A stretch of DNA of 64,000 nucleotides from Dioscorea cayenensis subsp. rotundata (Eukaryota > Streptophyta > Magnoliopsida > Dioscoreales > Dioscoreaceae): assembly GCF_009730915.1 (NCBI RefSeq), contig NC_052473.1:18744100-18808099 (forward strand). Direction: 5' to 3'. The first letter of the stretch is position 1, and each line of letters starts with the position of its first letter. The notes below the pieces were generated by a model that ran no database searches, had not been told where the DNA came from, and saw nothing but the letters and a program-made list of their open reading frames with translations. This document shows, piece after piece, positions 25,341-38,122 of the stretch. A program made the position numbers and the translations under genes.

Positions 25341-26302
25341 TATCGCGTTTACACTTTACACCCTCATATATATAGATATTATTTTACGTATTTATTTATT
25401 TATTTATTTAACGGTGTTTTTTATTTTATATATATATATATATATATTGATTTTATAGTATATATTGATATTTTTGACCAAATATATATAATTAATTGCG
25501 TTTATAGTTTATACCCTCATATTGTGGCATGAATTGATTTTGTATGAATTTAATTAGATAAGACCATTTATTTTATTATAAGTATATTCTCACATAAAAA
25601 ATACAGTTATCAATATTGTTTATAGGATAAAAATTATAATTTGATTCACAGTTGAGCTTATTATAATTTGAAGTGTATTTTTTTATATTTTAAAAATATT
25701 TTAATATGTATTTATTTATTTAACCCTATATATAAGCAATTTAAATATTACAGAGGGGATTTTAATATAATAATAATAATAATAATAATAATCACTTTTA
25801 AATTTCAATATAAAAAGATATACATAGATCCAGTCATTGAACTTTCCGGGACAAATGCGTTGCATGTTCTTGTTACCAATTGCTTCCATTGTGAAGTTGT
25901 AGCTTTTTGTGGTCGTATCCAATGAAAGAAGCATTATTATTATTTGTCATTATTGAATAAAACTAAGATCTCAATATATTATATACGCCAACATGACATA
26001 TATATATATATATATATTGGCCATGTGAATGCCACATCAATCTGATGAAGAAGGTCAGTGATTGGATGGCATCAATCAACAGTGAACAAATAATCTTTTG
26101 AGTTAAAAAAATAAAAAAAATAAAAAATGGCCTCTTCTATGGCTAGTGTTACTGCATTTACTGTTACTAGTGCTATATATATATATTACTATAGTTTTAC
26201 CATAATGCTACAAATCCCTTCGGATGAAATGGTAATGGTTCCATTGCGCAAGCAACAAGCATTGAATAATTTATTCAAGTATATATATAGTTCAACATAT
26301 AT

Positions 26303-26348
<46 letters not shown>

Positions 26349-26711
26349 CCTCCATTAACTTTTATATATGTAGTTTCATTGCAAACAGCAAGCATTGAGT
26401 ACATGATGAACATACACACCTCATCAACTTTGAAAACCAGATATCTAGTTCAAAATACATGCAACAATAACCTTCAAAAAATACAGTATTAATAATACAA
26501 CAATTACAAAGCATTATATATCACCATTCCTCCTCTATATTTTCTTTATTCAAGTATATATATAAATACATATGAGCGAAAGCATTGCATGCATTTTCAT
26601 CACATCTAGAAAACAATATATATGTAATATAATTAACTGCATGCCTAACCTGAGAGAGCTCATGTATATGTACATGACCATATATGAGAACCAATTAAGA
26701 GAAGCTAGCTT
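25341..26711. other. AT-rich spacer with microsatellites
   Basis: Holds (TA)n runs at about 25426-25448, 25998-26018 and 26304-26342, and an AAT repeat at about 25772-25792. Two short related segments (TTATTCAAGTATATATATA at about 26271 and 26547, and CAAGCATTGA near 26257 and 26389) hint at a local duplication. The last part likely holds the EXO70 3' UTR. No gene was seen. Confidence 0.5.
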
Positions 26712-29700
26712 TCAAGCTAAACGGCCATTATCACTCCCTGCAAGATCTTTAAATCTTCTCCTCCTTGACACTTCACCTTCAGAAGGGGTTGGTCTTCTCA
26801 CAAGTTCTCCACTCATATTACCACCAATCATTCCATCAAAGAGTTTCCTCAAGAGCCCTTTAAGAGTGTCAGGAGGCACAAGAGACCTCCCTTGAAGCAC
26901 AGAAGCATTAGCCTGCAAGAATGAAGCATAAGAAGGCACCACTAGCTTGGCCACTGCTCCTTTGATTTGTTCCTTCAAGTCAGGATCAGGAATGCAGTAA
27001 CTAGTCTTGTGTTTTCTTAGATTCTCTTCAAAACTTTTCATAAAAGATTCAATCTTGACTCTAGCAAGAACTCCAGCTGCTTCCTTCCCTTGTAATTCAT
27101 TTGACTTGGTTAAAGCATCCTCATCAGAGTCCAATAAGTCTACTACCCTCCCCCATGCTTGGGCTTGGTAAGAATAGGCAGCTTCCTCGGCAGCTGTCTT
27201 GTACTTCCTCTTGATGCTCTCCTCCCCCACCAGCTTCCCTAACTCGGAGCCCTTTGTTCTCATGTAGATGTACCAGTAGGAATTCATAGCAAATATGTGT
27301 GGTAGCACTTTGTCTTTATATCTGTAACACCCCACATTCATGAAGAAAACAAGCATCACACCTTTCAGTATATATATATATATATATATAACACAAACAC
27401 AAACACAAACACAAACAAAGGAGGATGGATATATATGCACTACCTGGCTCGCTTGGCTTCAACATTACGTTGGAGTGCATCTAAGATGTTGGACACTGCG
27501 TCTCTAAGAACACTATCTTCGGGATCCGGCCTAGATAACACGCCGGCTTTCCAAACTTGCTCGGTGCGCAGCACACGGCCCATGGCAGCGCTATAGCTCT
27601 CACTGGAGAGAAATTTCAAGTAGTTAACAGCATATCTAACAATCTTAGGCACTGATCCATCAGGTGGCGGGGGAACTCCATCTTGAAGACCTTCGATTTG
27701 GAGGCCAAACTCCCAGAAAACCTTGGACGAAGCATGAACAACAAGCTTGAGAAGCTCACGGAATCGGACGCAGATGTCGGCGCCGGAATCACCATCAAAA
27801 ACAGTCATAAAGTGGTGGCGGATGCGATCTAGAGCATCGAACATATCAAGGAGTTTGAAGAGCTTCTGGGGCTCGCGAGAGGATCGTGCAACGCCCTCGC
27901 CGAAGCGGAAGAAGACCGCCATGATCTTGTCAGCGATCTTGGCGAAGCACTCGGGCCAGAGCTGGGAGTCCATGAGAGATGAGAGGACGCGGGAGCAGAG
28001 CTGTTTCTCGGCAACAAAGACAGAGTTGAGAGCGAGGTTGAAGTGCTGGATCCAGAGGGTGATGGCGGATTCTAAGGTTTCCCATTCCATGCCGTCAATC
28101 TCCTCCGGCGAGAATGTCTTTAGATACTCCGGGTTCAGCCTCATCAATGCCTTTGCTGCACAACGGTAACGTACCTGTGACAAGATATATATATACTTGT
28201 CTTATTAATCAATATTGGTTTGAGATTATATATATATATATATATAAACTCAAATAAGTTTTGAGATTGGTGTTGTAAGTGTGTCTGTGTTTGGAGATGA
28301 ACTGAATAATCAGACGTATTGTATAATTCTATGTGAGATTAAACTATCATAATTAGTTATAATATATTCAATATATATATATATATATGTCAACTAACTA
28401 CTGTTCTGTTTGTATCGCAAGTGGTGACTAGGACTGGAATAAAAAAATAATTTAGAAGTAAATATATGTGTGTGTGTGATATGTGCATATATATACACCC
28501 ATTGAAAATTAGTTGGAATTTAAAAGTCGGAAAGTGTATGTAATATAATATTTGTGTGGATGGCTCCAAAAATCTCAATTTTTTTGGGTGCATATTCTTA
28601 TGGTTTGAGTTAAGCATGATGATAATATATAAAAACCAAAAAAACAAAAAAATCAAATGTGCTTTGTAGAAGTGCATAAATACATCTAAAACAAATTATC
28701 ATTTTCATGGTTTAGATGGCAGTAAGTACATTTACTATTATAGCCTAATCATTATAGCCATATATGCAAAATAAAAAAATAAAAACAAAGTTCATATTTG
28801 AAAAACTTTTTAGAAATGCAGTCTTCCTCCTTTCCCTTCGCTTTTGTATTCTTTTAAGTTTATTAATCTATTTCTATTAAAAAAAAATTAAATATAAAAC
28901 ATGATAATAGTTAGAGGACTTTCATTGCCTACTTTGTATTTTAATATTTAATTATCTTTTTTTTTTTTATCAGACATGCGGATCTCCACCTGTTTAATTA
29001 TCTCAGGGACAAGTTTTTTTAAATATCGATGAAAACAAAATATTAAATAGAAAGATCACAAGTTTAACATAGTTTAGTGTCATATAATTTAATTTTATGA
29101 ATGAACCTAAATGCTTGTAGTTTGTAGTTGTTTAGCAATAAAAGATTAATAAATGGAATTGGTCCACAAATGGCCCCCTAAACATTAGCTCTAACACATT
29201 ACTTAGTGCTCATATAAGACAAATAATTGCAATAATAATACCAAGTCTTAATAGTACCATTTGGCCACATCAATCCATATATCTCAAACAAAATTAGTTT
29301 TATTTTCAATTAATAAAATCATATTAATAATTAATCCCTTCGTATATATTAATATAAATATCATATAATTATTAAAAATAAATAAATACCTTGACGTAGA
29401 TATCAATGGAGATATCGAGGCAATCGTTGGCGGCGAGGGTTTGGACGATGCGGCGGAGAGCATCGACCTCGACATCGGAGCCTAAGATCGGCTTCGTGTC
29501 TTCTCCGAGATCACCATCGTCGACCTCGTCTCCGACGCCGCGATGACGGATCTTGGCTAGAATGCGTTCGAACTCGTCTTGTAACTTCACCAGTGCGTCA
29601 TCCAGCATCCCCTCGTACTGCATCGCGTCCACCTCCGCCTCATAGAGCGCCCTGATCGCGTTCAATGTCTCGCCGAGACGCCGGATCCGGAGCTGATCTG

Positions 29701-30181
29701 TCGCCTTCGTGCGGCTTAGGAACTCGACGGTCTCCTGGAGCCGTCCGATCGCGGGCTCAACCCCAGCTGCGACGTCGGCGATCGCCGATTGGAGACGATC
29801 CACGCGGTCGATGAACTTGATGAGGCGATCGGGGGAGAGAGGGGCGTCAGGGGAGTGGGATAGTAGGGTTTCATGGAGGCGGTGGGAGAGGGAGAGGGAT
29901 CGGAGGAGGGAGAGAGAGGGAGTTAGGGAACGATCGATGCGGTGGCAAAGGGCACGGGAGGAGAGGAGTTGAGAGGAGAGAGGGCCGGTGACGGTGGTGG
30001 ATGCGGCGGAGACGGCGGAGAGAGGGACGGAGAGGCGGAGATCGAGGGCTGTGAGTGCGCGCTCGTCGGTCACGGCGGCAGAGAGGAGGGAAACGATGGC
30101 TTCTCTGGCTACGCGAAGCTTCGATATAGAGAATGACTCGGTTTCGGATTCGGATTCCTTTTTATCGGGTCGGAGCTCCAT
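26712..30181 (-). CDS. EXO70: Exocyst subunit EXO70
   Basis: Three exons: 30181-29390, 28174-27444 and 27321-26712, giving 710 residues and a clean frame through both GT-AG introns (1215 and 122 bp). Residues 1-260 form the helical, Ala/Leu/Arg-rich N-terminal part (start MELRPDKK). The conserved Exo70 C-terminal domain follows, with WETLESAITLWIQHFN, LFKLLDMFDALDRI, VNYLKFL, MNSYWYIYMRTKGSEL, SFEENLRKHKTSY, VPSYASFL and a basic tail (RRRRFKDL). Exo70 binds PI(4,5)P2 through basic C-terminal patches and tethers secretory vesicles to the plasma membrane. Plant genomes carry many EXO70 paralogues, and I cannot assign the A-J subclass. Exon 1 is strongly GC-rich compared with exon 3. Length is normal for the family. 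Confidence 0.93.
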
Positions 30182-30259
30182 CGGCGGTTATCGGATCCGG
30201 GTCAAGTGGAGTAGTTTATTTTCGGGGGAAGCGATGGAGGGAGGGAGAGTGAAGTAGAT

Positions 30260-33200
30260 GTTTTATAGTTTCGCGGGCTGAAAAGGAAACGCGTTTCCTT
30301 CGCGTTTCTTGAGAGAGATGAGAAACGGCATGAAGTGGATTGTGATTTAATACCCACTTGCTGTACAGCACCCAAATCATAAGAAGGACTTTAAGTATTT
30401 AAATTTTTTTTTTTAAAAAAAGGGGCATATGACTTTGCATTATTTTTTACTAGCTTGTTGATATTAATTTAATTGGATTTTATCGGAAATATTTTTTACT
30501 GATTGTTTTTATTTCATATGCGCATTTCATTACCAACTGTAATCTCCTATCATTCTTTTACTTTGTTTTCTTTTAAATCTTAATTTTATTTTAAGATTCA
30601 TGTTCTACTCGAAATTCTAAATTTTCATTTTTCATATATATATATATATATATGCGCGAAAGGGGTACGCTTTTTTGCAATCATAGAAAATAATAATTTG
30701 ATCATAATGAGTCTTATTAAATATTAATAAGAATATATAAAATCAAAATAAAAAGTAAATGAATATATACAAATAAAAAACTTTAAAATAAGGATAACCA
30801 TGAAGTAAAAATAGAGTAGAGTCTTAATCATAAAGATAAAAGAGGAAGCATGAAGCACTGACGTCGAGTGAATAAAATGGAGAAGAGGAGATGGACAAAT
30901 GTAAGCAAAGAAAAAGTTAAGAGAGGAGGTAGTAACACAGCCAGGCATCGATGAAATCAATGCAGAGAGATTGGGTGGTGACCGAGCTCCCCATGTGGCG
31001 ATATATTAGACAAGACCAAGGCGGAGAACTAACATATAAAACAAGGGAAATAACTCCACAATGATATATATATATATATACACACACTTGTTATTATAAA
31101 GGAGGGACTGAAGAGGGGGCACATGAAACACAGATGCTAGTTTGTTACACACTATTAATAATAATTTAATATGTATACACATATACATACATTTGGTCGA
31201 AAGATTGAATTTGTTTATAGAGATTAAGAAGGTGCATTAAGAAGTTCAAGTGAGTGCTAGGTCTGCACTAAGTCAACTGTTACATACATGTATATAAACA
31301 AGCGAAACTGGTTTCACATACATAAATGAGTGAGTGCTAGGTCTGCAACACACTATTTTAAATTACAGCTCAAAATAATATGTTGGTTTGATCAAATAAA
31401 AACACACTCTTTTATGGCATGCTGAAAAAAAGAACAAATAAGGTCAGAACCATTAATGACCACAGGTAATGGTTTGTTTAAGATCGCAAATTGTGCCACA
31501 TTTCAAACACACTAATTGCCCTAACCAATCAAAGACGAAAAAATGAATAAATCCTGCATCTGAAAGAAAATTAGAACCACTAGAACCACACGGGAGAAAA
31601 AAAATAGTCTTGGAATAAATAAAGTCGGCACACCAAAAGTGCTAATACCCAAGTCAGAGTGTTTCATCAATAAACAGAAGCACAAAAAAATAATGATGAT
31701 GATGATGATAAATTTGATAAAATGAGATCATACCAAAAAGGGTCTATACCTCTGCATGTGACCTGCAAATGAGACAGGAAATCAGAATCTTGATAAATAA
31801 ATGAACTATAGAAACTACTAAATTATCACAATGAATACTCCAACAAACTCAGCTATCCATATAAAGGTTTTTCATTGTTGCAGATGACTTTTATCCTAGA
31901 ACCAGATAGACTTGAAAGGAAGCAAAGTCAGTCTTAATAACAACACATTAAACAGAGTATGTAGAGTAGACAACTTTTATATGGTATGGAACAAAACCAA
32001 TAGCCCTACTGTGACATATGACACGATGATGGTGCTGCCACAAGATCATTTGCCCATAAAGATGATAAACCCGCCATTAGTTTGTCTACTCCTTTTAAGA
32101 ACCTGCCGAGCAAATGAAATATGATGCCTCGATCAGTAACATACAAATTAATTGTCATTTTGCCAGAAATAAATAAATATTAAAAAACAGAAAGCCCTCA
32201 GCATGAAACAAGTCCAGCAAAATGAGTTCTGTGCCACAGAGGTCAGCATCAAAAATCCTGCAAGTATAAACAACACAATCATATGGAAATTTTACACGAT
32301 AACACACTATGCAGTATGCACTCTGCAACAACCACAAAGTAAAGATCTAATCTCATTTGTAGGGAATAACAAAAAAAATTTAAACCTATTGTGATCGAGG
32401 AGCAATAGGTTTCTATAATTTTTCAATATAATCTGAAAGCAACTAGCACGCATACAAAAAATACAATGCAAGAGAAGAAAACAAACAGGCCCACTCAGTT
32501 AAAATTATTGTATTGTCATGCCACTTAGCTTACAAATAATATGATGATTTATTGTGATTATTATCAAATAATATTAACAGAATATTTCCTCATTAGCTTT
32601 GTAACACTTCTAGGGAAAGGGAAGAATGTAAGCAAGCCCCTCAGCTAATATTATTGTATTGTCATGCCACCAAGCTTACAAATACTAGGATAATTTATTG
32701 TGATATAATCAAATAATATTAATAAAAAATTTCCTCATCAGCTTTGCAACACTTCTAGGCAAAGGTGTACAACTGGACAGGTTATGGCTGAGTTTTGCAA
32801 AAATGCCAAAAAATAATGGACTGTATGTAACCATCCGCCCTAGTTACATGTTCGATTAAAAACTGGTCCAATTGGTACCAGTGTTATAGATCTTTGCGTA
32901 TTCTAAGTTTTGAAAACAGCAGAATAAGTAATCCAATCAAATCATTCAATGGGCATGCCTCATTTAGTACTTACGAATTGTTTGCTTGTAGTACAAACCC
33001 AAATGGTATCAGACATGGACTAAGCTACACTAACAGCAACTGACATTATATCTGCCTGAAGAGCACCATATCCAGATAATTACTAAACAAAGATAGCAAC
33101 TACCTGAAACAAACCTCAATCAAATAGAACTAACAATAAACAAAAACTAATGCATTACTATAATAGCCACACAGGGAAAAAAGAAAGATGCACATAGAAA

Positions 33201-33586
33201 AAAATTTATTCTACCCTGTGAGGCATTTTCAGGACAATGAAGGAGTTGAAGCTTATGATATAAAGATGCATGGTGAATTCACAATAGAAGACAAAGAATT
33301 CTAACTCTACACAAACTAGGTAAAATGTTCCGAAACAACTTCTACTTGTGGTAGAAACAAACCAACACAAATTTGTGTAGGAAATTTTAACAAACAGGGA
33401 ATGCCGAAAGGATACCCTGAGAATAGAATACAATACAATTGAGAAAACCAACCAAAAGAAGTATGATGCCAAGCATAAATATATGAAAGGAAAAACAGGA
33501 AGCTATAAAATTTATAAAAAAAAAAGTTAAGGCAAAAATTAAATTTCATTCATATTAATAGAATCAGCAAGCTTCTTGTACCTGCA
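30260..33586. other. AT-rich spacer between EXO70 and SF3B1
   Basis: No gene was recognised. It has (TA)n runs at about 30636-30653 and 31063-31081 and a tandem duplication at 32485-32766 (listed separately). The part nearest 33586 is probably SF3B1 3' UTR. A splice-donor-like GTACAAG starts five bases past the SF3B1 stop, so a 3' UTR intron is possible. Confidence 0.5.
32485..32766. repeat. Two-copy tandem duplication, period about 140 bp
   Basis: Copies at about 32485-32622 and 32628-32766 share TTATTGTATTGTCATGCCAC, GCTTACAAATA, TTTATTGTGAT, CAAATAATATTAA, TTTCCTCAT and AACACTTCTAGG in the same order. They differ by small indels and substitutions, so the duplication is not very recent. 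Confidence 0.85.
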
Positions 33587-36500
33587 TCACACGAACATCA
33601 TCAACTCAGGACGGCTGAAAACATTTTCTGACTCATCCTCCAAAATAGGATATGCAGCAACAAGCGCATCTTGTGCTCCAATGTACAATGAGTTGTAGAT
33701 CTTCCAATACACCTCTCTAACCTTCCTAGCAGGGTGGAACAGACCCTGAAGGCAATAATTCAGGACAACAGCTGCACCCAATGCCACCCTCATCCCTTCA
33801 ATTGCTTCCATAACAGCATTTATAACATGAGGCGATGTCTCAAAGATGTTTGGCCATACATAGTTGAGCAAATGGACCAAAGCATCTTCGCAGCCCAAGC
33901 CAGCAACCCCCAAAGCCATGTGCTTGACCGCAGAAGCAGCAGTCTGCCGGTGAACCAAATCCCTATCCATCAAAGCATCCTCTAGCAAAGGTGTGACAGC
34001 ATATATATAGTCCTTCCCCATTTCTCCTATATACTCAAAGAGAAAAGATAGGGACTTCAAGACACCATTCTGTACATTCAGCTCGGGAACACGGTATTCA
34101 TTCATAAGAGCAGGCAGAACTGTGAAAGGAGAGCAAGTTTCTGCAACAATGGCAATGGCGACAGTGGTGCAGACACGGTTCTGTCTCTCCTGTACCTTGA
34201 GATTATTTAACAATGTCGCCAGGACATCTTGTGGCCCAATAGCTTTTGCAATATACCCAAAAGTATTCACAGTTGCTCTCCGGATACCCTTCTTATGAGC
34301 CTTCAACATCTCAAGAAGCTCAAAGCAAATCCTCATCCACTCTCTAGCAGGGACAAACTCAGCACCACGATCAGCGATCCTTCCAACAAGATCGATACAA
34401 TTCTCCTGAACCTTTTCATGCCTGTTCTTTAGGATGGGTGTTAGGCGAGGAAGTAGGTCTTTGATAGGGGGAGTCATCTTTGTCATACCAATTACATTGA
34501 CAATAGCCTTCAATGCACCCAAGATAGACCCCAAGACTTCAGGATACTCTTCTCCCAAGTACTCATACAAGACAACACCCAAGTGACCCATTAGCTGTTC
34601 TTCTTGGCACTGCTTCATCACAACTGCAATCCTTGATATAAGATCCGCTGCCTGCTGCCTAACTTTTGCGCTCTTGTTATTCAGGCGCCATTTTATGGTA
34701 CCACAGATCTGAGGCAGGTAAGGTTTCACCCTCTGGCCAAGGGAATTCACCACAGCACCAAATCCATTAAGCATAACATTAGCATCATCACTGGTCTGCT
34801 CTTGGAAGGCATAAAGAATCCCATCAATAAGAAGCTCCTCTAACCGTGCATCAATATCTGAAGCTCCCAGGTTAGCAACCACTTTCTCGATGGTTTCCAT
34901 CACCATCCGCCTATATGGCTCACTCTCATCTTTAAGATCCTCAACAATTCTTCCAACAATATCTGCAACGCCTACCTTATTTGCTATCTCAACAGTAGTA
35001 TCCACAAGCTGTCTATAGTTCCTCCTGTCCAGCGCCATTCTCCTAACCCAGAAATTTCTGAAGAACTCAGGTAGAATGTCATTTCTAATATAATCAGACT
35101 CCACACCTTCAGTACTCACACACTGCTTGACCACCTTCAGCACAATTTTCTTCATTTCTTCATCTGGAGATTGGAACTCACGGATCAGAATGAACATCAC
35201 TTCTTTTGTGTAGTAACTAGCATAAACAGCATCCATGAGAGGAATAATAAAACCAATGGCCTTCAGGAATGCAGCCAAAACTTTGCCACGATGAGATCGG
35301 ATACCCTTCCACAGAGGCTTCAACACAGAATCAAAGCTTTCTATGCCATAAGGTGCAGCTGCCTCAGCAAGTGCCGCAAGTGACAATGCAGTAATCGTCC
35401 TCACCTTCTGATTTTCATCACTGAGTCCATGTTCAATAATCTCAACCAATGATTTCAAATGCGGCAGTACCGCACATCCCATGAGAATGGCAATCTGCTG
35501 AACAATCTTAATACCAGTGTGCCTAGCCTGCCATGACTTCTTGCTCTGACAAACAGCCTTCAAGAATGGTAAGAGGGCAGGAATCCCCAAAGCTGAAGCC
35601 ACCACACTGAAAGCCCTTGCAGTAGTATTCCTCACATATTCATCAATGTTGTCAATATCCGGCCTCATTGCAGCAATCATCGTAGCCAAACCAGCAGCCT
35701 TACTAAGATTGGAGATGATCTCCCGCCCTTCCACACGAGCATAGTAGTCCTCATCAATCAAAAGGGGTTCAATGACCACGAGAATCTTATGGACATAAGG
35801 ACGAACTAGTTCATCAAGTTTATACAAAACCCTATCAATGACTTTGACCAGGAGGTGGCGCTCTTGGTCCTCCAGAGTCGGCTGCATAAGCAAAGGAAGG
35901 ATCTTGTTGAATAGTGGGCCAGCCCCGAACTCTCTGGCCTTGTCAGTGAGCTGCCGTAGTGCTGTTTTCCTCTGTGGTGGCGTGCCATTCTTGACTTTAA
36001 GAAGCAGCTTCATGATCTTGCGTTCCTTCTGCTCCTCAGGGTTGAGCTGCTCTTCCTCCTCTTCATTCAAGAGAGCTCCAAAGTACTGGTAATCCTCCGG
36101 TTTCATGAATGGCAGGCCTCCGGGAGCCTCCTTTGGGACATCAAACTGCTGACCCCTATTCTCTTCAGGAATAGCATAAAGAGGAGTTCCCAGCGGTGTG
36201 GGAGTAGCCAACAGCTTCCTTGCAGGGGTTCTAATGGGGACATAAGATGCAGGTGGATCCAAAACCTTGTAGCCTTCCTGAGGGAACATCGCATCAAGCT
36301 CTTCATCAGTAAGTGGTCTGTTCCTTTCCTCAATATCCCGTTCCCATCGAAGAAGGTTGTACTGCTCAGGAGTGATGGCACCCGAGAACTTGATGGCACT
36401 AGGGGTTGGGGTGGCAAGGTCGACACCGCCAATTGGAGTGACACCAGGGGTGAAAGCAGCTGCAGGTGTTGCAGCTCCAGGAAGTGGAGTGGCAGCGCCA

Positions 36501-37390
36501 ACAGCAGCTGGAGTCTCATCCCACCTCGACCTCTGCCGCTTTGGTGTAGGTGTGGCAATAGCACCCAACTTAGGGGTCGCATCCCATGCCATGCCTGCAG
36601 GAGTAGCACCGGGAGTAACCCCGCCAGCCGGGGTAGCATCAGCATCAGCAAGTCGTCCAGGCGTTGGTGTCTCATCCCAACGGTTCCGGCGAGCAACGGA
36701 CGGAGTCGCATCAGCAGCAACCCTTCCAGGAGTTGGCGTTGCATCCCAGCGACCAATTCCCGGGGTGGAATCAGGGGCATCCCAATCAGAACTACTCTTT
36801 GGTTTCTTGGCTTCGGGTTCTGGTTCCTGAGACTGATCCCATCTGTTCCTCCTCTTCTGAGGAGCCGCTGCCACCTCGGCTGCGACCTTGTTCTTCTCCT
36901 CCTCCTTCTTCTTCGCAATTTCCCGCAAAATCTCGTCCTTCTGGCGTTTGAGCGCCTGCTCCCGCATAACATCGGCGTAGGTCCGGACCGACGGATCAGG
37001 GGTGGCTTCTCCAGAAGCAAAGGGATCATTTCGATCTGGAGAAATCATCTGTTGAAGCCTCTTCCTCCGATACTCATCCTCACGATCGATGATACGCTGG
37101 GGTTTCCTGAAGCCGGAATCCTCTTCGGAAGCGCGGGGGACCTCAGAGAGGGCACTGGGGCCAGTAAAGGAGGCCATGCGGCGGGCGAGGTCGCGGCCAG
37201 AGTGGTCGCCGTCGGCTTCCTCCTCCTCCTCAGTGACAGGGATGGAAAGCTCGTAGCCCTGGAAGCGATCAACGCCCTCTCCTCCATAGAGATCGGCATC
37301 GAAGGTGAGGGAAGTCAGTGATGCACGCTGCTCCTCCAACTTCCGCCGCTCCTCCTGCGTCTTCTTAATCTCAACGTCCGTGGAATCCAT
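33587..37390 (-). CDS. SF3B1: Splicing factor 3B subunit 1 (SF3b155)
   Basis: One uninterrupted coding exon of 1267 residues. The first true ATG is at 37390 ([10 protein letters not shown]); the frame extends two codons further upstream but with a TTG. The N-terminal 440 residues hold the repeated RWD and TPTPGR/ATP motifs that in the family are U2AF-homology ligand and phosphorylation sites. Next comes [20 protein letters not shown] (p14-binding region). From about residue 480 to the end the protein is HEAT repeats, including [12 protein letters not shown], which aligns with the human cancer hot-spot region around K700 (lysine kept). As part of the U2 snRNP SF3b complex it clamps the branch-site helix. 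A single-exon gene agrees with what I recall of the Arabidopsis homologue. Identity with animal proteins is very high toward the C-terminal end. Confidence 0.98.
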   Translation of the reverse strand: MDSTDVEIKKTQEERRKLEEQRASLTSLTFDADLYGGEGVDRFQGYELSIPVTEEEEEADGDHSGRDLARRMASFTGPSALSEVPRASEEDSGFRKPQRIIDREDEYRRKRLQQMISPDRNDPFASGEATPDPSVRTYADVMREQALKRQKDEILREIAKKKEEEKNKVAAEVAAAPQKRRNRWDQSQEPEPEAKKPKSSSDWDAPDSTPGIGRWDATPTPGRVAADATPSVARRNRWDETPTPGRLADADATPAGGVTPGATPAGMAWDATPKLGAIATPTPKRQRSRWDETPAAVGAATPLPGAATPAAAFTPGVTPIGGVDLATPTPSAIKFSGAITPEQYNLLRWERDIEERNRPLTDEELDAMFPQEGYKVLDPPASYVPIRTPARKLLATPTPLGTPLYAIPEENRGQQFDVPKEAPGGLPFMKPEDYQYFGALLNEEEEEQLNPEEQKERKIMKLLLKVKNGTPPQRKTALRQLTDKAREFGAGPLFNKILPLLMQPTLEDQERHLLVKVIDRVLYKLDELVRPYVHKILVVIEPLLIDEDYYARVEGREIISNLSKAAGLATMIAAMRPDIDNIDEYVRNTTARAFSVVASALGIPALLPFLKAVCQSKKSWQARHTGIKIVQQIAILMGCAVLPHLKSLVEIIEHGLSDENQKVRTITALSLAALAEAAAPYGIESFDSVLKPLWKGIRSHRGKVLAAFLKAIGFIIPLMDAVYASYYTKEVMFILIREFQSPDEEMKKIVLKVVKQCVSTEGVESDYIRNDILPEFFRNFWVRRMALDRRNYRQLVDTTVEIANKVGVADIVGRIVEDLKDESEPYRRMVMETIEKVVANLGASDIDARLEELLIDGILYAFQEQTSDDANVMLNGFGAVVNSLGQRVKPYLPQICGTIKWRLNNKSAKVRQQAADLISRIAVVMKQCQEEQLMGHLGVVLYEYLGEEYPEVLGSILGALKAIVNVIGMTKMTPPIKDLLPRLTPILKNRHEKVQENCIDLVGRIADRGAEFVPAREWMRICFELLEMLKAHKKGIRRATVNTFGYIAKAIGPQDVLATLLNNLKVQERQNRVCTTVAIAIVAETCSPFTVLPALMNEYRVPELNVQNGVLKSLSFLFEYIGEMGKDYIYAVTPLLEDALMDRDLVHRQTAASAVKHMALGVAGLGCEDALVHLLNYVWPNIFETSPHVINAVMEAIEGMRVALGAAVVLNYCLQGLFHPARKVREVYWKIYNSLYIGAQDALVAAYPILEDESENVFSRPELMMFV

Positions 37391-37400
37391 TGCCAAAACC

Positions 37401-37489
37401 CTAGAACAAACAAGGATCAGATCAAGATCGAAATCAAGGAATTCAGATAGAGAAATTATTAGGGTTTGTGATGGAGGACGTAGAGATAC
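37401..37489 (-). other. Leader intron of SF3B1
   Basis: On the minus strand CAGCGAG is followed by GTATCTC (donor at 37489) and TTGTTCTAG precedes GGTTTTGGCAATGG (acceptor ends 37401), leaving an 89-bp intron ten bases before the start codon. Upstream of it is a pure (CT)n/(GA)n tract at 37506-37535 in the probable 5' UTR. Confidence 0.65.
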
Positions 37490-37501
37490 CTCGCTGGTTA
37501 G

Positions 37502-37505
<4 letters not shown>

Positions 37506-37535
<30 letters not shown>
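37506..37535. repeat. (CT)n microsatellite in the SF3B1 leader
   Basis: About 15 CT units on the plus strand (GA on the gene's sense strand), just upstream of the leader intron. CT/GA tracts are common near plant transcription starts. Confidence 0.9.
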
Positions 37536-37538
<3 letters not shown>

Positions 37539-37599
37539 CTCTCGCGATTTGGGGCCGAAATCGAAGTTGAAGCCGTGAATTGATGAAGATCATGCGTTT

Positions 37600-38122
37600 A
37601 CGGTTTTATATGAATCTGTGGTCACCGACTCAGTGGATAACTTATAACCTCGACCGTTCGATAGCTTTGATTCTGTTTTGAGATTTAATCATAACCGTTC
37701 ATTAGACATTCCATTTTCATTATTTCATTTTTTTTTTTCATATTGGAAATCCACAATTTTTTTAAAATTTAAACAATAAAAATTCTTAAATTTTAAAAAT
37801 TTTAAAAAAAATTATAAAACCATAACTAAAATTTTAAACTAAAAAAAAATTTACAAAATTCTATATCAAAAATCTAAAAACTTAAACCCTTGCAAATAGT
37901 TACAGTTTAAATAAAACAAATGGACTCCTTTGCAAAAAGTTGTCACTCAAACAGAACAATTGCCTTCATAAGAAACTCATACAGAAAGCAGTATTCTTGT
38001 ACTCAAAAACAGGCTTCAACATAAACATAATTGAATGGAAAATAAAAACAGAACAAAGGTTACAAAACAATGGAGACAAAATTCAGCTTCAATCAAAAGA
38101 CTATGATCAAGAAACCATCTAA
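37600..38122. other. Short spacer: SF3B1 promoter and BUD23 3' flank
   Basis: AT-rich with long T and A runs at 37728-37850. No separate gene was seen. It must contain the SF3B1 promoter and the 3' UTR of the next gene, both on the minus strand. Confidence 0.5.

Noticed and set aside
25119-25532. 137-residue plus-strand frame near the ABC1K promoter
   Set aside because: Runs from the GC-rich leader region into (TA)n sequence; the translation is Tyr/Ile low complexity.
26304-26342. Long (TA)n tract considered as a cruciform or promoter element
   Set aside because: One of many (TA)n microsatellites in the window; no gene start is near it.
36103-37029. 308-residue open frame inside the SF3B1 coding region, same strand but a different frame
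   Set aside because: It is a shadow of the low-complexity TP/RWD-rich coding region; no family similarity.
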